A stretch of DNA of 44,528 bases from Cytophagaceae bacterium (GCA_029237685.1 JAQZBV010000069.1:1-44528), one strand, 5' to 3'. Positions 35,234-43,868 are shown, counted from the stretch's first letter. The notes: a model not told the origin generated them from the sequence alone. Translations and numbers: made by a program.

Positions 35234-35354
35234 ATTTTGTATTTTTATAAGACTATTTTGAATTATTTCGAAAAAGAAAATATTCTATGTAACCTTTATC
35301 AGCAATAAACGGTAAAGTTCACATGTTGTTAATGAAAATTGAGAGTTTATTTTA

Positions 35355-35882
35355 ATGAGGAGACTAAGGAACGGGTTGTTGCTATTGTTGTTTGCACTGG
35401 TAGTATTATCTATCATTGGTCTTGCGTTACCGCCAACTTTTAAAGTGTCGAGAACCGTGCGGATCAATAACAGTGCTGCAGGAATATACCCCTACCTCAA
35501 TACCATAGAACGTTGGCCTGAATGGACCATCCTGAACAAGAGCAAAGACGCTACTATTTTATACAGTTTCAGCGGACCGGAAAGAGGCATTGGCGGCACC
35601 ATGACCTTTGACGGAGAAAAATTAGGCAACGGCAAAATCATCATTCTGGACAGTGAAAGGGATCATTCATTAAACTTTGAACTGAAACTCAATGAAGAAC
35701 AAGTCTCCATTCACGGGGTCATTTTGTTAGTACCTAAATCATCCGGCACAGATGTTACCATTACTTTAGAAGGTAATGTCGGCTTCCATTTGGTGAATCG
35801 GTACATCATTTTAATGACCAACCATTTTTATGGTCCTATGATCGAAGAAACACTACAAAACCTTCAGACTCTTTCTGAATAG
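35355..35882 (+). CDS. SRPBCC (polyketide cyclase/dehydrase-like) protein with N-terminal anchor
   Basis: A 175-residue protein with a membrane anchor or uncleaved signal (LLLLLFALVVLSIIGLALPP, 9-28). The rest has the SRPBCC pattern: VSRTVRINNSAAGIYPYLNT, IERWPEWTIL, then GGTMTF and a C-terminal long helix (MIEETLQNLQTL). The family binds hydrophobic ligands; the ligand is unknown. Divergent from the frameshifted gene upstream, so probably monocistronic. Confidence 0.82.
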   Translation: MRRLRNGLLLLLFALVVLSIIGLALPPTFKVSRTVRINNSAAGIYPYLNTIERWPEWTILNKSKDATILYSFSGPERGIGGTMTFDGEKLGNGKIIILDSERDHSLNFELKLNEEQVSIHGVILLVPKSSGTDVTITLEGNVGFHLVNRYIILMTNHFYGPMIEETLQNLQTLSE

Positions 35883-36114
35883 CTTCGCTCGTCTTTACCG
35901 TTCTTGGAACTTTTAGCCCCGGCTTTGCCTTATACTCAAGAGCAAAAGGAAATAAAAGCGTTTTTCACGCGGATTCTCCCTCTTCGCTTCTAGACCAAGA
36001 TTTCATATTAGACATTCTACTATATTTTAATCCTTTATGGATTCTAAAAGAGCAATGATTAACAAGATTTACAGGATACTTAGCGTCTAAAGAGTAATTT
36101 ATGTTAAATCTAAT

Positions 36115-36122
36115 TATCTTTG
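36115..36122 (+). promoter_or_regulatory. -7 promoter box of prfA
   Basis: TATCTTTG matches TAnnTTTG, 28 bases upstream of the ATG at 36151. The rest of the 35883-36150 gap holds no gene or repeat that I can see. Confidence 0.5.
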
Positions 36123-36150
36123 CAGTCCACATCGATTGACCCCTACCGCT

Positions 36151-37230
36151 ATGCTTGATAAGCTGGAAGCCATAAAAAGCAGATTTGACGAAGTATCCGA
36201 AGCCCTGGTTTCTCCGGATGTCATGTCTGACATGAAAAAATATACCTCTCTGAATAAAGAATACAAAGAGCTGAATAGAATTGTTGTCAAATACCTGGAG
36301 TATAAAAACCTGTTGGACAACATCGAAAGTTCCAAAAAAGTATTGGCGACTGAAAAGGATCAGGACTTCCGTGAGATGGCCAAAGAAGAACTGGAATTGT
36401 TGGCGCCTCAGAAAGAGGCCATGGAAGAAGAGATCAAACAATTGTTGATTCCTAAAGATCCTAACGACAGCAAGAACATTATCATAGAAGTTCGCGCCGG
36501 AGCCGGTGGAGACGAAGCAGCGATCTTTGCAGGCGACGTATTCAGGATGTACCAGCGTTTTGCGGAAAGACAAAAGTGGAAGATGGACATCATCGATTTC
36601 ACTGAAGGTTCTTCCGGAGGTTATAAAGAAGTCATTGCCAACGTTGCCGGCGACGATGTGTATGGCAAGATGAAATATGAATCAGGCGTACACCGCGTGC
36701 AACGTGTACCGAATACGGAAACACAAGGACGCGTACATACTTCAGCAGCCAGTGTAGCCGTGCTTCCTGAAATGGATGAAGTGGAAGTAGAAATCGATTT
36801 GAATGACGTACGCAAAGATACCTTCTGTTCTTCCGGACCTGGGGGCCAGTCGGTAAACACCACGTACTCCGCCATTCGTTTGACGCACATTCCTTCAGGC
36901 TTGGTTGTACAGTGCCAGGATGAAAAATCTCAAATCAAGAACTTTGACAAAGCATTGAAAGTATTGCGTTCCCGTTTGTATGAACTGGAATTAAAAAAAC
37001 ACAACGATACCGTAGGTGCCCAACGCCGTGAAATGGTGGGCTCAGGAGATCGTTCCGATAAAATCAGAACGTATAATTATCCTCAGGGTCGTGTAACAGA
37101 TCATCGCATAGGGTATACCGTTTACAACCTGCCGGTAGTAATGGACGGGGCTTTGAATGATTTCATTGAAGAACTTCGTTTGGCTGAAAATGCACAACGT
37201 CTTCAAGAAGGAGTAAAAGAAGAAAACTAA
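36151..37230 (+). CDS. prfA: Peptide chain release factor 1
   Basis: A 359-residue class I release factor that terminates translation at UAA and UAG. The PxT-like region and the GGQ peptidyl-tRNA hydrolysis motif (SGPGGQSVNT, about 228-237) are present; the Q-containing loop and surrounding KIRTYNYPQGRVTDHRI are typical of RF1. The ATG at 36151 is preferred to the in-frame TTG at 36136. Length is normal. Confidence 0.96.
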   Translation: MLDKLEAIKSRFDEVSEALVSPDVMSDMKKYTSLNKEYKELNRIVVKYLEYKNLLDNIESSKKVLATEKDQDFREMAKEELELLAPQKEAMEEEIKQLLIPKDPNDSKNIIIEVRAGAGGDEAAIFAGDVFRMYQRFAERQKWKMDIIDFTEGSSGGYKEVIANVAGDDVYGKMKYESGVHRVQRVPNTETQGRVHTSAASVAVLPEMDEVEVEIDLNDVRKDTFCSSGPGGQSVNTTYSAIRLTHIPSGLVVQCQDEKSQIKNFDKALKVLRSRLYELELKKHNDTVGAQRREMVGSGDRSDKIRTYNYPQGRVTDHRIGYTVYNLPVVMDGALNDFIEELRLAENAQRLQEGVKEEN

Positions 37231-37249
37231 TCTTCTCTCACACATAAAA

Positions 37250-37287
37250 AAAGCCATCCACGTATTCGTGAGATGGCTTTTCTTTTT
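37250..37287. terminator. Bidirectional terminator after prfA
   Basis: AAAGCCATC/GATGGCTTT with an inner ACG/CGT pair and a TATT loop. A run (left) and TTTTCTTTTTT (right) make it usable by prfA (+) and the convergent small gene (-). Confidence 0.9.
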
Positions 37288-37300
37288 TGGCCCCATGCCT

Positions 37301-37669
37301 TTACTTATCCCGATGATTTTCTTTGATGTCTTCTACATCGTCTTTGACATCATTTTTAAATTCTTTGGCTTCCCGTTTCGCTTTTTCATTGGCATCTTTG
37401 ATGTCCTGCTTCAGTTCACGACCTTCTTGTTTTGCTTCATCGCTTGTTTCTTTCAGTTCTGCTTTGGCTTTATCCGCCGCTTCTTTGATATCCTGCTTGG
37501 CTTCCGCTGCTGTTTCTTTGATGTCTTGTTTGAGTGCTCTCGCCTCCTGATTAATCTTCGCGGTGTCGTTTTGCACCTCTTGTCTATACCGTTCTTCTTG
37601 CTTTGTTGAGCAATACATCATGCCCGTAACAAAAGAAGAACATAGTATAATGGCAATCATCTTTTTCAT
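37301..37669 (-). CDS. Small exported coiled-coil protein, possibly a lipoprotein
   Basis: A 122-residue protein. An N-terminal export signal (MKKMIAIILCSSFVTGMMYC) ends in a Cys at residue 20, but MMYC is not a good lipobox, so lipidation is uncertain. Residues about 25-115 are a charged amphipathic helix made of about 11-residue repeats (KQDIKE, AKAELKE, KRELKQDIKD variants), as in YtxH/apolipoprotein-like proteins. Likely periplasmic or surface helical; function unknown. Confidence 0.75.
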   Translation of the reverse strand: MKKMIAIILCSSFVTGMMYCSTKQEERYRQEVQNDTAKINQEARALKQDIKETAAEAKQDIKEAADKAKAELKETSDEAKQEGRELKQDIKDANEKAKREAKEFKNDVKDDVEDIKENHRDK

Positions 37670-37865
37670 AGCTGTATATTTTGGTGTGACATGCGGTTGA
37701 ATACCTGTTTAAAAACAAAAACCTGACCTTATTCAGGTGCCACAGCCATTTCTGGCTATTCTCGCTAAAAAAGGGGCTATCATTATATGTGCGTGATCTA
37801 TAGCTGGGAAAAGACTGCTCAAAATGAGTATCCTGATGAAAATTCATTTTAAATTTACCTTAAAA

Positions 37866-37881
37866 TACCCTCTAAGAGGTA
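37866..37881 (+). promoter_or_regulatory. NarL-like 7-2-7 site upstream of the response regulator gene
   Basis: TACCCTCTAAGAGGTA has two facing heptamers separated by two bases, the geometry used by NarL-family regulators (TACYYMT facing AKRRGTA). The right heptamer fits the consensus fully, the left with two deviations. It ends at the base before the -33 element, a good place for an activator. A similar site precedes the HmuY gene (38643-38658). Binding is inferred. Confidence 0.5.
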
Positions 37882-37912
37882 TTGGATATAGCCTGTTAAA
37901 GCTATACTTTTG
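37882..37912 (+). promoter_or_regulatory. Promoter of the response regulator gene
   Basis: TTG at 37882-37884 and TACTTTTG at 37905-37912 with a 20-base spacer fit the Bacteroidota -33/-7 pattern well. The start of transcription would fall inside the Fur/PerR-like palindrome. Confidence 0.65.
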
Positions 37913-37929
37913 TTTAGAATCATTCTAAA
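37913..37929 (+). promoter_or_regulatory. Fur/PerR-like box
   Basis: TTTAGAATCATTCTAAA is a perfect 17-bp palindrome containing the 7-1-7 form TTAGAAT-C-ATTCTAA, close to the Fur (TGATAATnATTATCA) and PerR (TTATAATnATTATAA) boxes. It lies right after the -7 box, where a bound repressor would block transcription. A Fur rather than PerR reading is suggested by the haem locus. Confidence 0.65.
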
Positions 37930-37945
37930 TAATTTAATCAACGTC

Positions 37946-38602
37946 GTGCAATCAACTAAAACGAGTGTCTTACTGGCAGATAATCATCTTCTCATCAGAG
38001 AAGGGCTTAAATCTGTTCTGGCTTCAGACCGTAGTTTTAATGTGGTTGGAGAAGCATCCGACAGTCATGAATTGGCAGAGGAAGTTCGCAAGAACAAACC
38101 CGATCTGGTGATCATAGATTATTCACTGCCTGGTTTTTTTAGTCCGGAAGACATCAAAGTAGTTTATACACTTTCTGCTGCCACCAATATTCTTGTCATC
38201 ACCACCAATCAAAATCATAATGACATTCTAAAGGTATTGGAATACGGTGTGACAAATTACATCCTTAAGCTATGCGATAAAGAAGAATTGATGGGTGCTA
38301 TTTATGCTACTGTCAAAAAAGAAAAATTTGTCTGCAGTAAAGTGATCGACGCTATTCTCAACAAACACTTTCCACAGGAAGACAGTTGCGAAGGCGTTTC
38401 TCTCAGCCAGCGAGAAGTAGAGATCGTCGAATTGATTTCAAAAGGATTTACCAACAGCAGAATTGCTGAAAAACTTTTTTTAAGTGTACACACCATCAGT
38501 ACACACCGTAAGAACATCCTCAAAAAATTAGGCGTCAACAAATCGTCTGAGCTCGTGATGTATGCCATCAAAACCGGCATCATCGAATCTCCCTCCAATT
38601 AA
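37946..38602 (+). CDS. NarL/FixJ-type response regulator, orphan, next to the haem uptake genes
   Basis: A 218-residue two-domain regulator starting at GTG 37946; in-frame codons upstream of it are the Fur-like box and promoter. Receiver: acidic Asp12, phosphoacceptor Asp58 (VIIDYSLPG), Thr86 and Lys108. LuxR-type helix-turn-helix in the last third (LSQREVEIVELISKGFTNSR, then IAEKLFLSVHTISTHRKNIL). No histidine kinase is in the window, so it is an orphan by location. Its own promoter and the HmuY promoter share a NarL-like site and a Fur-like box, so it may activate itself and the haem genes while an iron repressor holds both down. Confidence 0.9.
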   Translation: MQSTKTSVLLADNHLLIREGLKSVLASDRSFNVVGEASDSHELAEEVRKNKPDLVIIDYSLPGFFSPEDIKVVYTLSAATNILVITTNQNHNDILKVLEYGVTNYILKLCDKEELMGAIYATVKKEKFVCSKVIDAILNKHFPQEDSCEGVSLSQREVEIVELISKGFTNSRIAEKLFLSVHTISTHRKNILKKLGVNKSSELVMYAIKTGIIESPSN

Positions 38603-38642
38603 ATCATCACCACTTTTAAGGTATCAGCGAGTATTATTAATA

Positions 38643-38658
38643 TACCCTTGAAGCGGTA
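38643..38658 (+). promoter_or_regulatory. NarL-like 7-2-7 site upstream of the HmuY gene
   Basis: TACCCTTGAAGCGGTA repeats the facing-heptamer form found at 37866-37881 (same outer TACC and GGTA, same 7-2-7 spacing, mostly different core). It starts 39 bases upstream of the -33 TTG. Confidence 0.5.
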
Positions 38659-38681
38659 TGCCTTTTACCTTCTGACCTGTA

Positions 38682-38712
38682 TTGATAGTTAAACATATAT
38701 AGAGGACTTTTG
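38682..38712 (+). promoter_or_regulatory. Promoter of the HmuY-T9SS gene
   Basis: TTG at 38682-38684 and GACTTTTG at 38705-38712 (one mismatch to TAnnTTTG) are 20 bases apart, as at 37882-37912. Confidence 0.5.
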
Positions 38713-38725
38713 TGCATATAAAAAT

Positions 38726-38746
38726 TGTTTAGAATCATTCTAAACA
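38726..38746 (+). promoter_or_regulatory. Fur/PerR-like box ahead of the HmuY gene
   Basis: A perfect 21-bp palindrome centred on 38736 with core TTTAGAATCATTCTAAA, identical to the 17-bp core at 37913-37929. It lies just downstream of the promoter and 26 bases ahead of the HmuY ATG. Confidence 0.65.
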
Positions 38747-38772
38747 CACCAATCATCAAACCCAACACGCAC

Positions 38773-40068
38773 ATGAAAAAACTACTTACTCCCCTTTTAT
38801 TAGTATTGGTGCTTGCCAATTCTATACAAGCGCAAACAGCGCAAACAGCTCTTACTGGTTCTGGATACGGCAATAACGTTTGGTATAGTTTAGAAAACGG
38901 AACTGTTGCAACAGAATCTGCAACTAACTGGGACATCGCTTTAGCGGCTTCGGCTTCCATGTCTGGTGCTTTAACATCTTCTGTTCTATTCAATCCTAAG
39001 AAAGGCATCGTATGCGTCGCTCCAGTTACGGTTGCCAACTTCGCGACATTAGATACAACAGGTATGACTTGGACGCCTTTGTACAATAGCGATAAGACCT
39101 GGGCTACAGGAGCCTTCAACAATGCAGCAGGTGCCAGTCAGTTCGATTTCGGTTTTGGTACATACAACACAGTAAACCATAGTCTGGAAGCGAGCAGAGT
39201 GTTTGTAACACGTGCTGGATCTCCTGGATCTTATACTTGCACTAAATTATACCTTACGCTGAATACCTTGGCTAATACATATACATTGACGTATAGCAAA
39301 TTGGACAATACGGATTCTTATACAGAAACACTTCCTATTGCTACTTACGCAACAAAAAACTTCCTGTATTATTCTTTCGCAGCCAACGCTATTGTTGACA
39401 GAGAACCTGCTAAAACAACCTGGGATTTATTGTTTACACAATATGTAAGCACCAGTGAAGGTTACGGATCTACTCAGGCGCTAAACCAAACCATTACCGG
39501 AGTTTTGGTAAATCATGGTGTGCAGGTCGCACAGGCTAACAATGTCGATCAAGCAACTTACACAGATCACGGTAGCCTTACATTCAGCGCTGACATCAAC
39601 ACCATTGGGTTTGATTGGAAAATACTCAACGGCTCTACCTTCGCATGGCATCTGGTAACAGACACTGTATATTTTGTAAAACAAACCGATGGAGACATTT
39701 ACAAACTGTACTTCACCAGCTTTGTATCTGGAAGCAGTCCTACCACTCCGGGCGCATACAACTTTACGCAAGAAAAAATGAGCACTGTAACCGGCTTGTT
39801 TAATTCTACAGACAAAGCAAGCTTAGCTGTTTATCCTAACCCTACTGCCACAGGCAATGCTACGCTCATCTATGACTTCTCTAACAACAACAACGCTGTA
39901 TTGACTGTCTCTGATTTGACAGGAAATGTAGTGTATACAGAAAACATCCAATCTGCATCCGGCTTGAACGCTTATACTTTCTCTACTGCTTCATTGACAT
40001 CAGGTTTATATGTTGTTTCTCTGAATACTAACGGTGGAGTATTGCAACAAAAACTGATGGTGAAATAA
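38773..40068 (+). CDS. Secreted HmuY-like haem-binding protein with T9SS sorting domain
   Basis: A 431-residue protein starting at ATG 38773; codons further upstream come from the palindrome. A signal peptide (MKKLLTPLLLVLVLANSIQA) is followed by an HmuY-like beta region (residues about 25-345), with patterns such as WYSLENGTVATESATNWDIA and ETTWDLLFTQY-like repeats shared with the gene at 43868. The last about 80 residues (VYPNPTATGNATL to LMVK) are a type A T9SS sorting domain. HmuY proteins bind haem and pass it to an outer membrane receptor. Delivery by T9SS instead of lipidation is unusual in the examples I know. First gene of the haem unit downstream of its own promoter. Confidence 0.8.
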   Translation: MKKLLTPLLLVLVLANSIQAQTAQTALTGSGYGNNVWYSLENGTVATESATNWDIALAASASMSGALTSSVLFNPKKGIVCVAPVTVANFATLDTTGMTWTPLYNSDKTWATGAFNNAAGASQFDFGFGTYNTVNHSLEASRVFVTRAGSPGSYTCTKLYLTLNTLANTYTLTYSKLDNTDSYTETLPIATYATKNFLYYSFAANAIVDREPAKTTWDLLFTQYVSTSEGYGSTQALNQTITGVLVNHGVQVAQANNVDQATYTDHGSLTFSADINTIGFDWKILNGSTFAWHLVTDTVYFVKQTDGDIYKLYFTSFVSGSSPTTPGAYNFTQEKMSTVTGLFNSTDKASLAVYPNPTATGNATLIYDFSNNNNAVLTVSDLTGNVVYTENIQSASGLNAYTFSTASLTSGLYVVSLNTNGGVLQQKLMVK

Positions 40069-40121
40069 TTAATACGCATACCTTTTAAAATAAAAACTAG
40101 TCTACCCAACTAAATTAATCC

Positions 40122-41042
40122 ATGAAAAAATTATTCGCTTTTGCCCTATGCAGCCTGATCTGTGCCACCGCTTTTGCACAACAAAAAAACAAATTACAAC
40201 AAGACCGTGAGGCCATACTGGCCTTTGCGGGATGTTATAAAGTAACCTTTGAGTTTGCAGAAACTTTTGCTCCGGATACCGCTTACCAATACCACGACCG
40301 CAAATTCGATTGGGGCATAGAACAAGTGTCGATCCTGGAAAACACAGAGAAAAAAATAGTGCTTCAGCATTTACTGATTGTCAACGATACAATGATCATC
40401 AAACACTGGCGTCAGGACTGGGTGTACGAAAATACAGACTTGTTGAGCTATGACAAAGACAACGAATGGAAGAAAGTAAAACTTACACCTGCCCAGGCAA
40501 AAGGCACCTGGACACAAAAAGTATTTCAGGTAGACGACAGCCCTCGCTACGAAGGCTATGGCACATGGGTACACGTGGACGGTCGTCATTTCTGGGAAAG
40601 TACTGCTGATGCACCGCTGCCGCGCAGAGAAGCTACCAAAAGAAAAGATTACAATGTGGTGAAAAGACACAGCCACATGGAAACTACTGCGTATGGATGG
40701 GTACTGGAACAAGACAATGAAAAAATCATCCGTTCTGAAAACGGCGACAAATTATTGTGCTGGGAAAAAGGAATGGAAAAATTCCTGAAAGGTGAATACA
40801 ATTGCAAACCGGGTGTTGACTGGTGGACAAAAAATGAAACGTTCTGGAAAGACGTTCGCTCTACTTGGGATGAAATCTATGCTCAACCGGGTACATTCAA
40901 ATTGGAAAAAAGAATAGAAGATAAATTCCTGTTTGAAAGACTATTTGCTCTAGGAGATGAATACGCTAAAAAAGCGCCATACAACTCTACAGAAGCAAAA
41001 GCAGCCATCAAAAAAACAATTGGCCTATACCTTAAGAAATAA
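40122..41042 (+). CDS. DUF6607 family exported protein
   Basis: A 306-residue protein with a signal peptide (MKKLFAFALCSLICATAFAQ). It matches the DUF6607 pattern: FAGCYKVTFEFAETFAPDT, then DWGIEQV, HWRQDWVYEN, WTQKVFQVDDSPRYEG and a Trp-rich C-terminal part (KPGVDWWTKNETFWKDVR). The role of the family is unknown; here it sits 53 bases after the HmuY gene and before a TonB receptor. The Trp/His-rich character would suit haem or periplasmic ligand handling (inference). A terminator hairpin follows its stop. Confidence 0.85.
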   Translation: MKKLFAFALCSLICATAFAQQKNKLQQDREAILAFAGCYKVTFEFAETFAPDTAYQYHDRKFDWGIEQVSILENTEKKIVLQHLLIVNDTMIIKHWRQDWVYENTDLLSYDKDNEWKKVKLTPAQAKGTWTQKVFQVDDSPRYEGYGTWVHVDGRHFWESTADAPLPRREATKRKDYNVVKRHSHMETTAYGWVLEQDNEKIIRSENGDKLLCWEKGMEKFLKGEYNCKPGVDWWTKNETFWKDVRSTWDEIYAQPGTFKLEKRIEDKFLFERLFALGDEYAKKAPYNSTEAKAAIKKTIGLYLKK

Positions 41043-41045
41043 ATG

Positions 41046-41077
41046 AATAGCCGGGGTTCAATACCCCGGCTATTTTT
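41046..41077 (+). terminator. Terminator or attenuator inside the haem locus
   Basis: AATAGCCGGGGT (41046-41057) and ACCCCGGCTATT (41063-41074) form a perfect 12-bp stem around TCAAT, followed by TTTTT. It separates the HmuY/DUF6607 pair from the three downstream genes, which lack a clear promoter of their own, so partial read-through is likely. Confidence 0.85.
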
Positions 41078-41095
41078 AACTTCCACTTTCACTTT

Positions 41096-41503
41096 ATGAA
41101 TACAAATCCCGCCTTCCGCTTAATTGTCCTTTGGACCTTGATCATCATCGGCATGATCCTTCATTTCAACTACCACGTCAGTGAAATTTTCTACGGCATC
41201 GATGTAGCAAGACCGGAAGCCAATGGTGTTGTTCCCGCAGGTGCTCATATCATTAAAAATGTTTTTTACCACATACCGCTATTGATCATTATCTCCATCC
41301 TCTACTTTACTGGCAAATGGTATAAGCTCGCCTTATTCCTTATCGGCCTAGCCTTTACTGTGTCGCACGCGATGCATCTGGCAGGCGAATTTAAACATCC
41401 CACTTACGACCTTTCACAAATTCCTTTGCTTGTCATCGTCTTATTCGTAAGCCTGTTGATCAATAAAGCTTCCTGGGATTATTATAAAAACACAAACGCT
41501 TAA
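41096..41503 (+). CDS. Small four-helix membrane protein in the haem locus
   Basis: A 135-residue inner membrane protein with about four hydrophobic segments (LIVLWTLIIIGMILHF; IPLLIIISILYFTG; ALFLIGLAFTVSHAMHLAG; IPLLVIVLFVSLLI). His residues near the membrane ends (HFNYH, SHAMHLAG) could bind a metal or haem, but this is speculation. I do not recognise the family. Position between DUF6607 and the TonB receptor suggests a part in iron or haem uptake. Confidence 0.8.
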   Translation: MNTNPAFRLIVLWTLIIIGMILHFNYHVSEIFYGIDVARPEANGVVPAGAHIIKNVFYHIPLLIIISILYFTGKWYKLALFLIGLAFTVSHAMHLAGEFKHPTYDLSQIPLLVIVLFVSLLINKASWDYYKNTNA

Positions 41504-41612
41504 AACAAACATGAGTAGCGGCCTTGCAGGTCTTTTCTTTTAATACCGGGTGGACTTAAAGATTGTTTTTTTCCTGCAATGCCGCTTGCTCACCAATGTC
41601 GCTATCAAAAAT

Positions 41613-43868
41613 ATGAACACGAAAGTATTTCCTATCGGATTGATCCTCTCTTTACTGGGTTGCCACCAGGTATTTTCGCAGACACTTACCATCCTTTCTG
41701 TGGAAGAAAAAGAAGCCATTCCGCAAACACATGTTCTCTATAAAAGTTTATCCACTAACAGCGAAGGCGTTTTCCTGAGCGATGACAAGGGCAAAATAAA
41801 ATTAGATTCCAATTTTCAGACCATCCTACCCCTTGCCCTTGAAATATCTTCTGTAGGATACCAAAGACATTACGACACACTTTACATACTTTCTAATAAA
41901 ACCTATACGCTGAAATCAGAAGCCGTAGTATTGAATGAAGTGGTGATCACGGCGCAATACGCAGCTAATAGTCCTGAAAAATCTGTACACAAAATTAAAA
42001 TCATCGATCGCAAAAAAATAGACCTGCAGGGCGCACAAAATCTCCGTGACATCCTGAGCAATGAAATGAACGTGCGCATTTCTCAAGACAATGTATTGGG
42101 GAGTAGCATGAGCTTGCAAGGCATTTCAGGACAAAATGTAAAAATACTAATTGACGGAGTTCCGGTGATCGGAAGACTAGATGGAAATATTGACATCTCA
42201 CAAATCAACCTCAACAATGTAGAACGCATTGAGATCATTGAAGGACCTTTGTCAGTAAACTATGGAAGTGATGCCTTAGCGGGTACCATCAACGTCATTA
42301 CAAAAAAATCACAGAAACGCACCTTCTCTTCTTCACTTAACGCTTATTATGAAACTTCAGGTCAGTACAACCTCTCCGGAAGAATTGGTTATCAGAAAAA
42401 TAAAAACACCTTCTCTTTATCCGGAGGAAGAAACTATTTTGACGGTTGGCAAAAAAATGATCCTACATTTCGTGTGGAAAAGAAAAGCCCCGCAGACAGC
42501 TCGCGTTTCAAAGACTGGAAACCCAAAGAACAATATTTCGCCGCGCTCTACTTAGGCCGTCAAATGAAAGAAGTACAAGTGGGTTATACCGGCGATGTAT
42601 TCTTTGAAAAAATCACCAACCGGGGCACGCCAAGAGCTCCCTATAGTGAAACGGCTTTTGATGATTATTATAGAACTGCCCGCATCAACCATACCCTGAG
42701 TGCGAATGGCAAACTGAGTAAGAACTTTAACATCAACGTCATTGGTTCTTACAATTATTTTCGACGCACGAAGAACACCTACTTTAAAGACCTCACCAAC
42801 TTGAATGAAACGCTGAGTACCAACAGCGGAGACCAGGATACGACCAAGTTTAAAACCCTTATGAGCAGAGGCAGTGTCAGCTATACCAAAGACTCAGCCG
42901 CTTTGCATTTTGAATGGGGTTACGACTTAAATAATGAAACCGGATACGGTGCCCGCATCAAAGACACCAAACAGACCATCGGTGATTATGCCGCGTTTGG
43001 AAGTATTGAATACAGTCCTGCTAAATCACTTGTGATACGCCCGGGATTACGCTACGCCTACAACACGGCTTATGATGCGCCGTTGATTCCGTCTCTGAAT
43101 ATTCGCTACATCCTAAAAGAGTTTACGTTTCGTGGATCCTATGCCAAAGGGTTTCGTGCGCCTTCTGTAAAAGACCTCTACTTCTATTTCGTGGACATCA
43201 ACCACAACATCGTGGGCAATGAAAATCTTCAGGCAGAATCTTCCAATAATTTCAGCTTGTCTACTGTATGGCAAAAAAAACAACAGCAACGAGTCTATAA
43301 AGTAGAACTGTCAGCCTTTCATAATCAGATCAAAAACCTGATTACCTTGGCCTTGCTATCTGGTACGGAATATACCTATACCAACATTGGTACTTACAAA
43401 ACACAAGGTTTGAACCTGAACACTGAACTGGCCATTAAGCACTTGAAGTTTGTCATCGGCGGTTCTTATATCGGCCGCTACAACATCCTGTCTGAAACGA
43501 GTGACATAGAAACATATAGCTATTCTCCGGAAGTACGCTCCAATATGATTTACGAATTCAAAAAGGCTAATCTCTCTGTGGCTTTGTTCTATAAATACAA
43601 CGGCGCCTCTAATGCTTTTGCTATGGATACGGACGACAACATTTATCAAACCACCATACAAGCTTACAGTATGGCTGATTTGTCCATTACGAAATCCTTT
43701 TGGCAAAAACGTATCGGACTTACCTTGGGAAGCAAAAATTTATTTGACGTGAAGAACATTACCGGATCTTCTTCCGGAAGCGCGCACGCTGCAGGCAGCA
43801 ACAGCTTGTCTGTAGGCATGGGCCGCACGTATTTTCTCAAACTGGATCTCCTGATCAATAGCAACTAA
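41613..43868 (+). CDS. TonB-dependent outer membrane receptor, likely haem/hemophore
   Basis: A 751-residue receptor, start at 41613 because MNTKVFPIGLILSLLGCHQV opens a signal peptide; the in-frame GTG at 41550 does not. A carboxypeptidase-like N-terminal domain (about 25-105) precedes the plug (VVITAQYAANSPEKSVHKIK, then ILIDGVPVIGR and NYGSDALAGTINVITKK, about 115-245). The rest is a 22-stranded-type barrel with periodic aromatic strands, ending LDLLINSN. It probably imports haem delivered by the two HmuY proteins, given the context. The downstream HmuY gene starts at its stop codon (TAATG). Confidence 0.9.
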   Translation: MNTKVFPIGLILSLLGCHQVFSQTLTILSVEEKEAIPQTHVLYKSLSTNSEGVFLSDDKGKIKLDSNFQTILPLALEISSVGYQRHYDTLYILSNKTYTLKSEAVVLNEVVITAQYAANSPEKSVHKIKIIDRKKIDLQGAQNLRDILSNEMNVRISQDNVLGSSMSLQGISGQNVKILIDGVPVIGRLDGNIDISQINLNNVERIEIIEGPLSVNYGSDALAGTINVITKKSQKRTFSSSLNAYYETSGQYNLSGRIGYQKNKNTFSLSGGRNYFDGWQKNDPTFRVEKKSPADSSRFKDWKPKEQYFAALYLGRQMKEVQVGYTGDVFFEKITNRGTPRAPYSETAFDDYYRTARINHTLSANGKLSKNFNINVIGSYNYFRRTKNTYFKDLTNLNETLSTNSGDQDTTKFKTLMSRGSVSYTKDSAALHFEWGYDLNNETGYGARIKDTKQTIGDYAAFGSIEYSPAKSLVIRPGLRYAYNTAYDAPLIPSLNIRYILKEFTFRGSYAKGFRAPSVKDLYFYFVDINHNIVGNENLQAESSNNFSLSTVWQKKQQQRVYKVELSAFHNQIKNLITLALLSGTEYTYTNIGTYKTQGLNLNTELAIKHLKFVIGGSYIGRYNILSETSDIETYSYSPEVRSNMIYEFKKANLSVALFYKYNGASNAFAMDTDDNIYQTTIQAYSMADLSITKSFWQKRIGLTLGSKNLFDVKNITGSSSGSAHAAGSNSLSVGMGRTYFLKLDLLINSN

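Noticed and set aside
37910..37945. A longer start (TTG, beginning MFRIIL) for the response regulator, and the same MFRIIL start for the HmuY gene at 38725
   Set aside because: These residues are the shared Fur-like palindrome read as codons; both genes have better starts downstream (GTG 37946 and ATG 38773) that remove the regulatory site from the protein.
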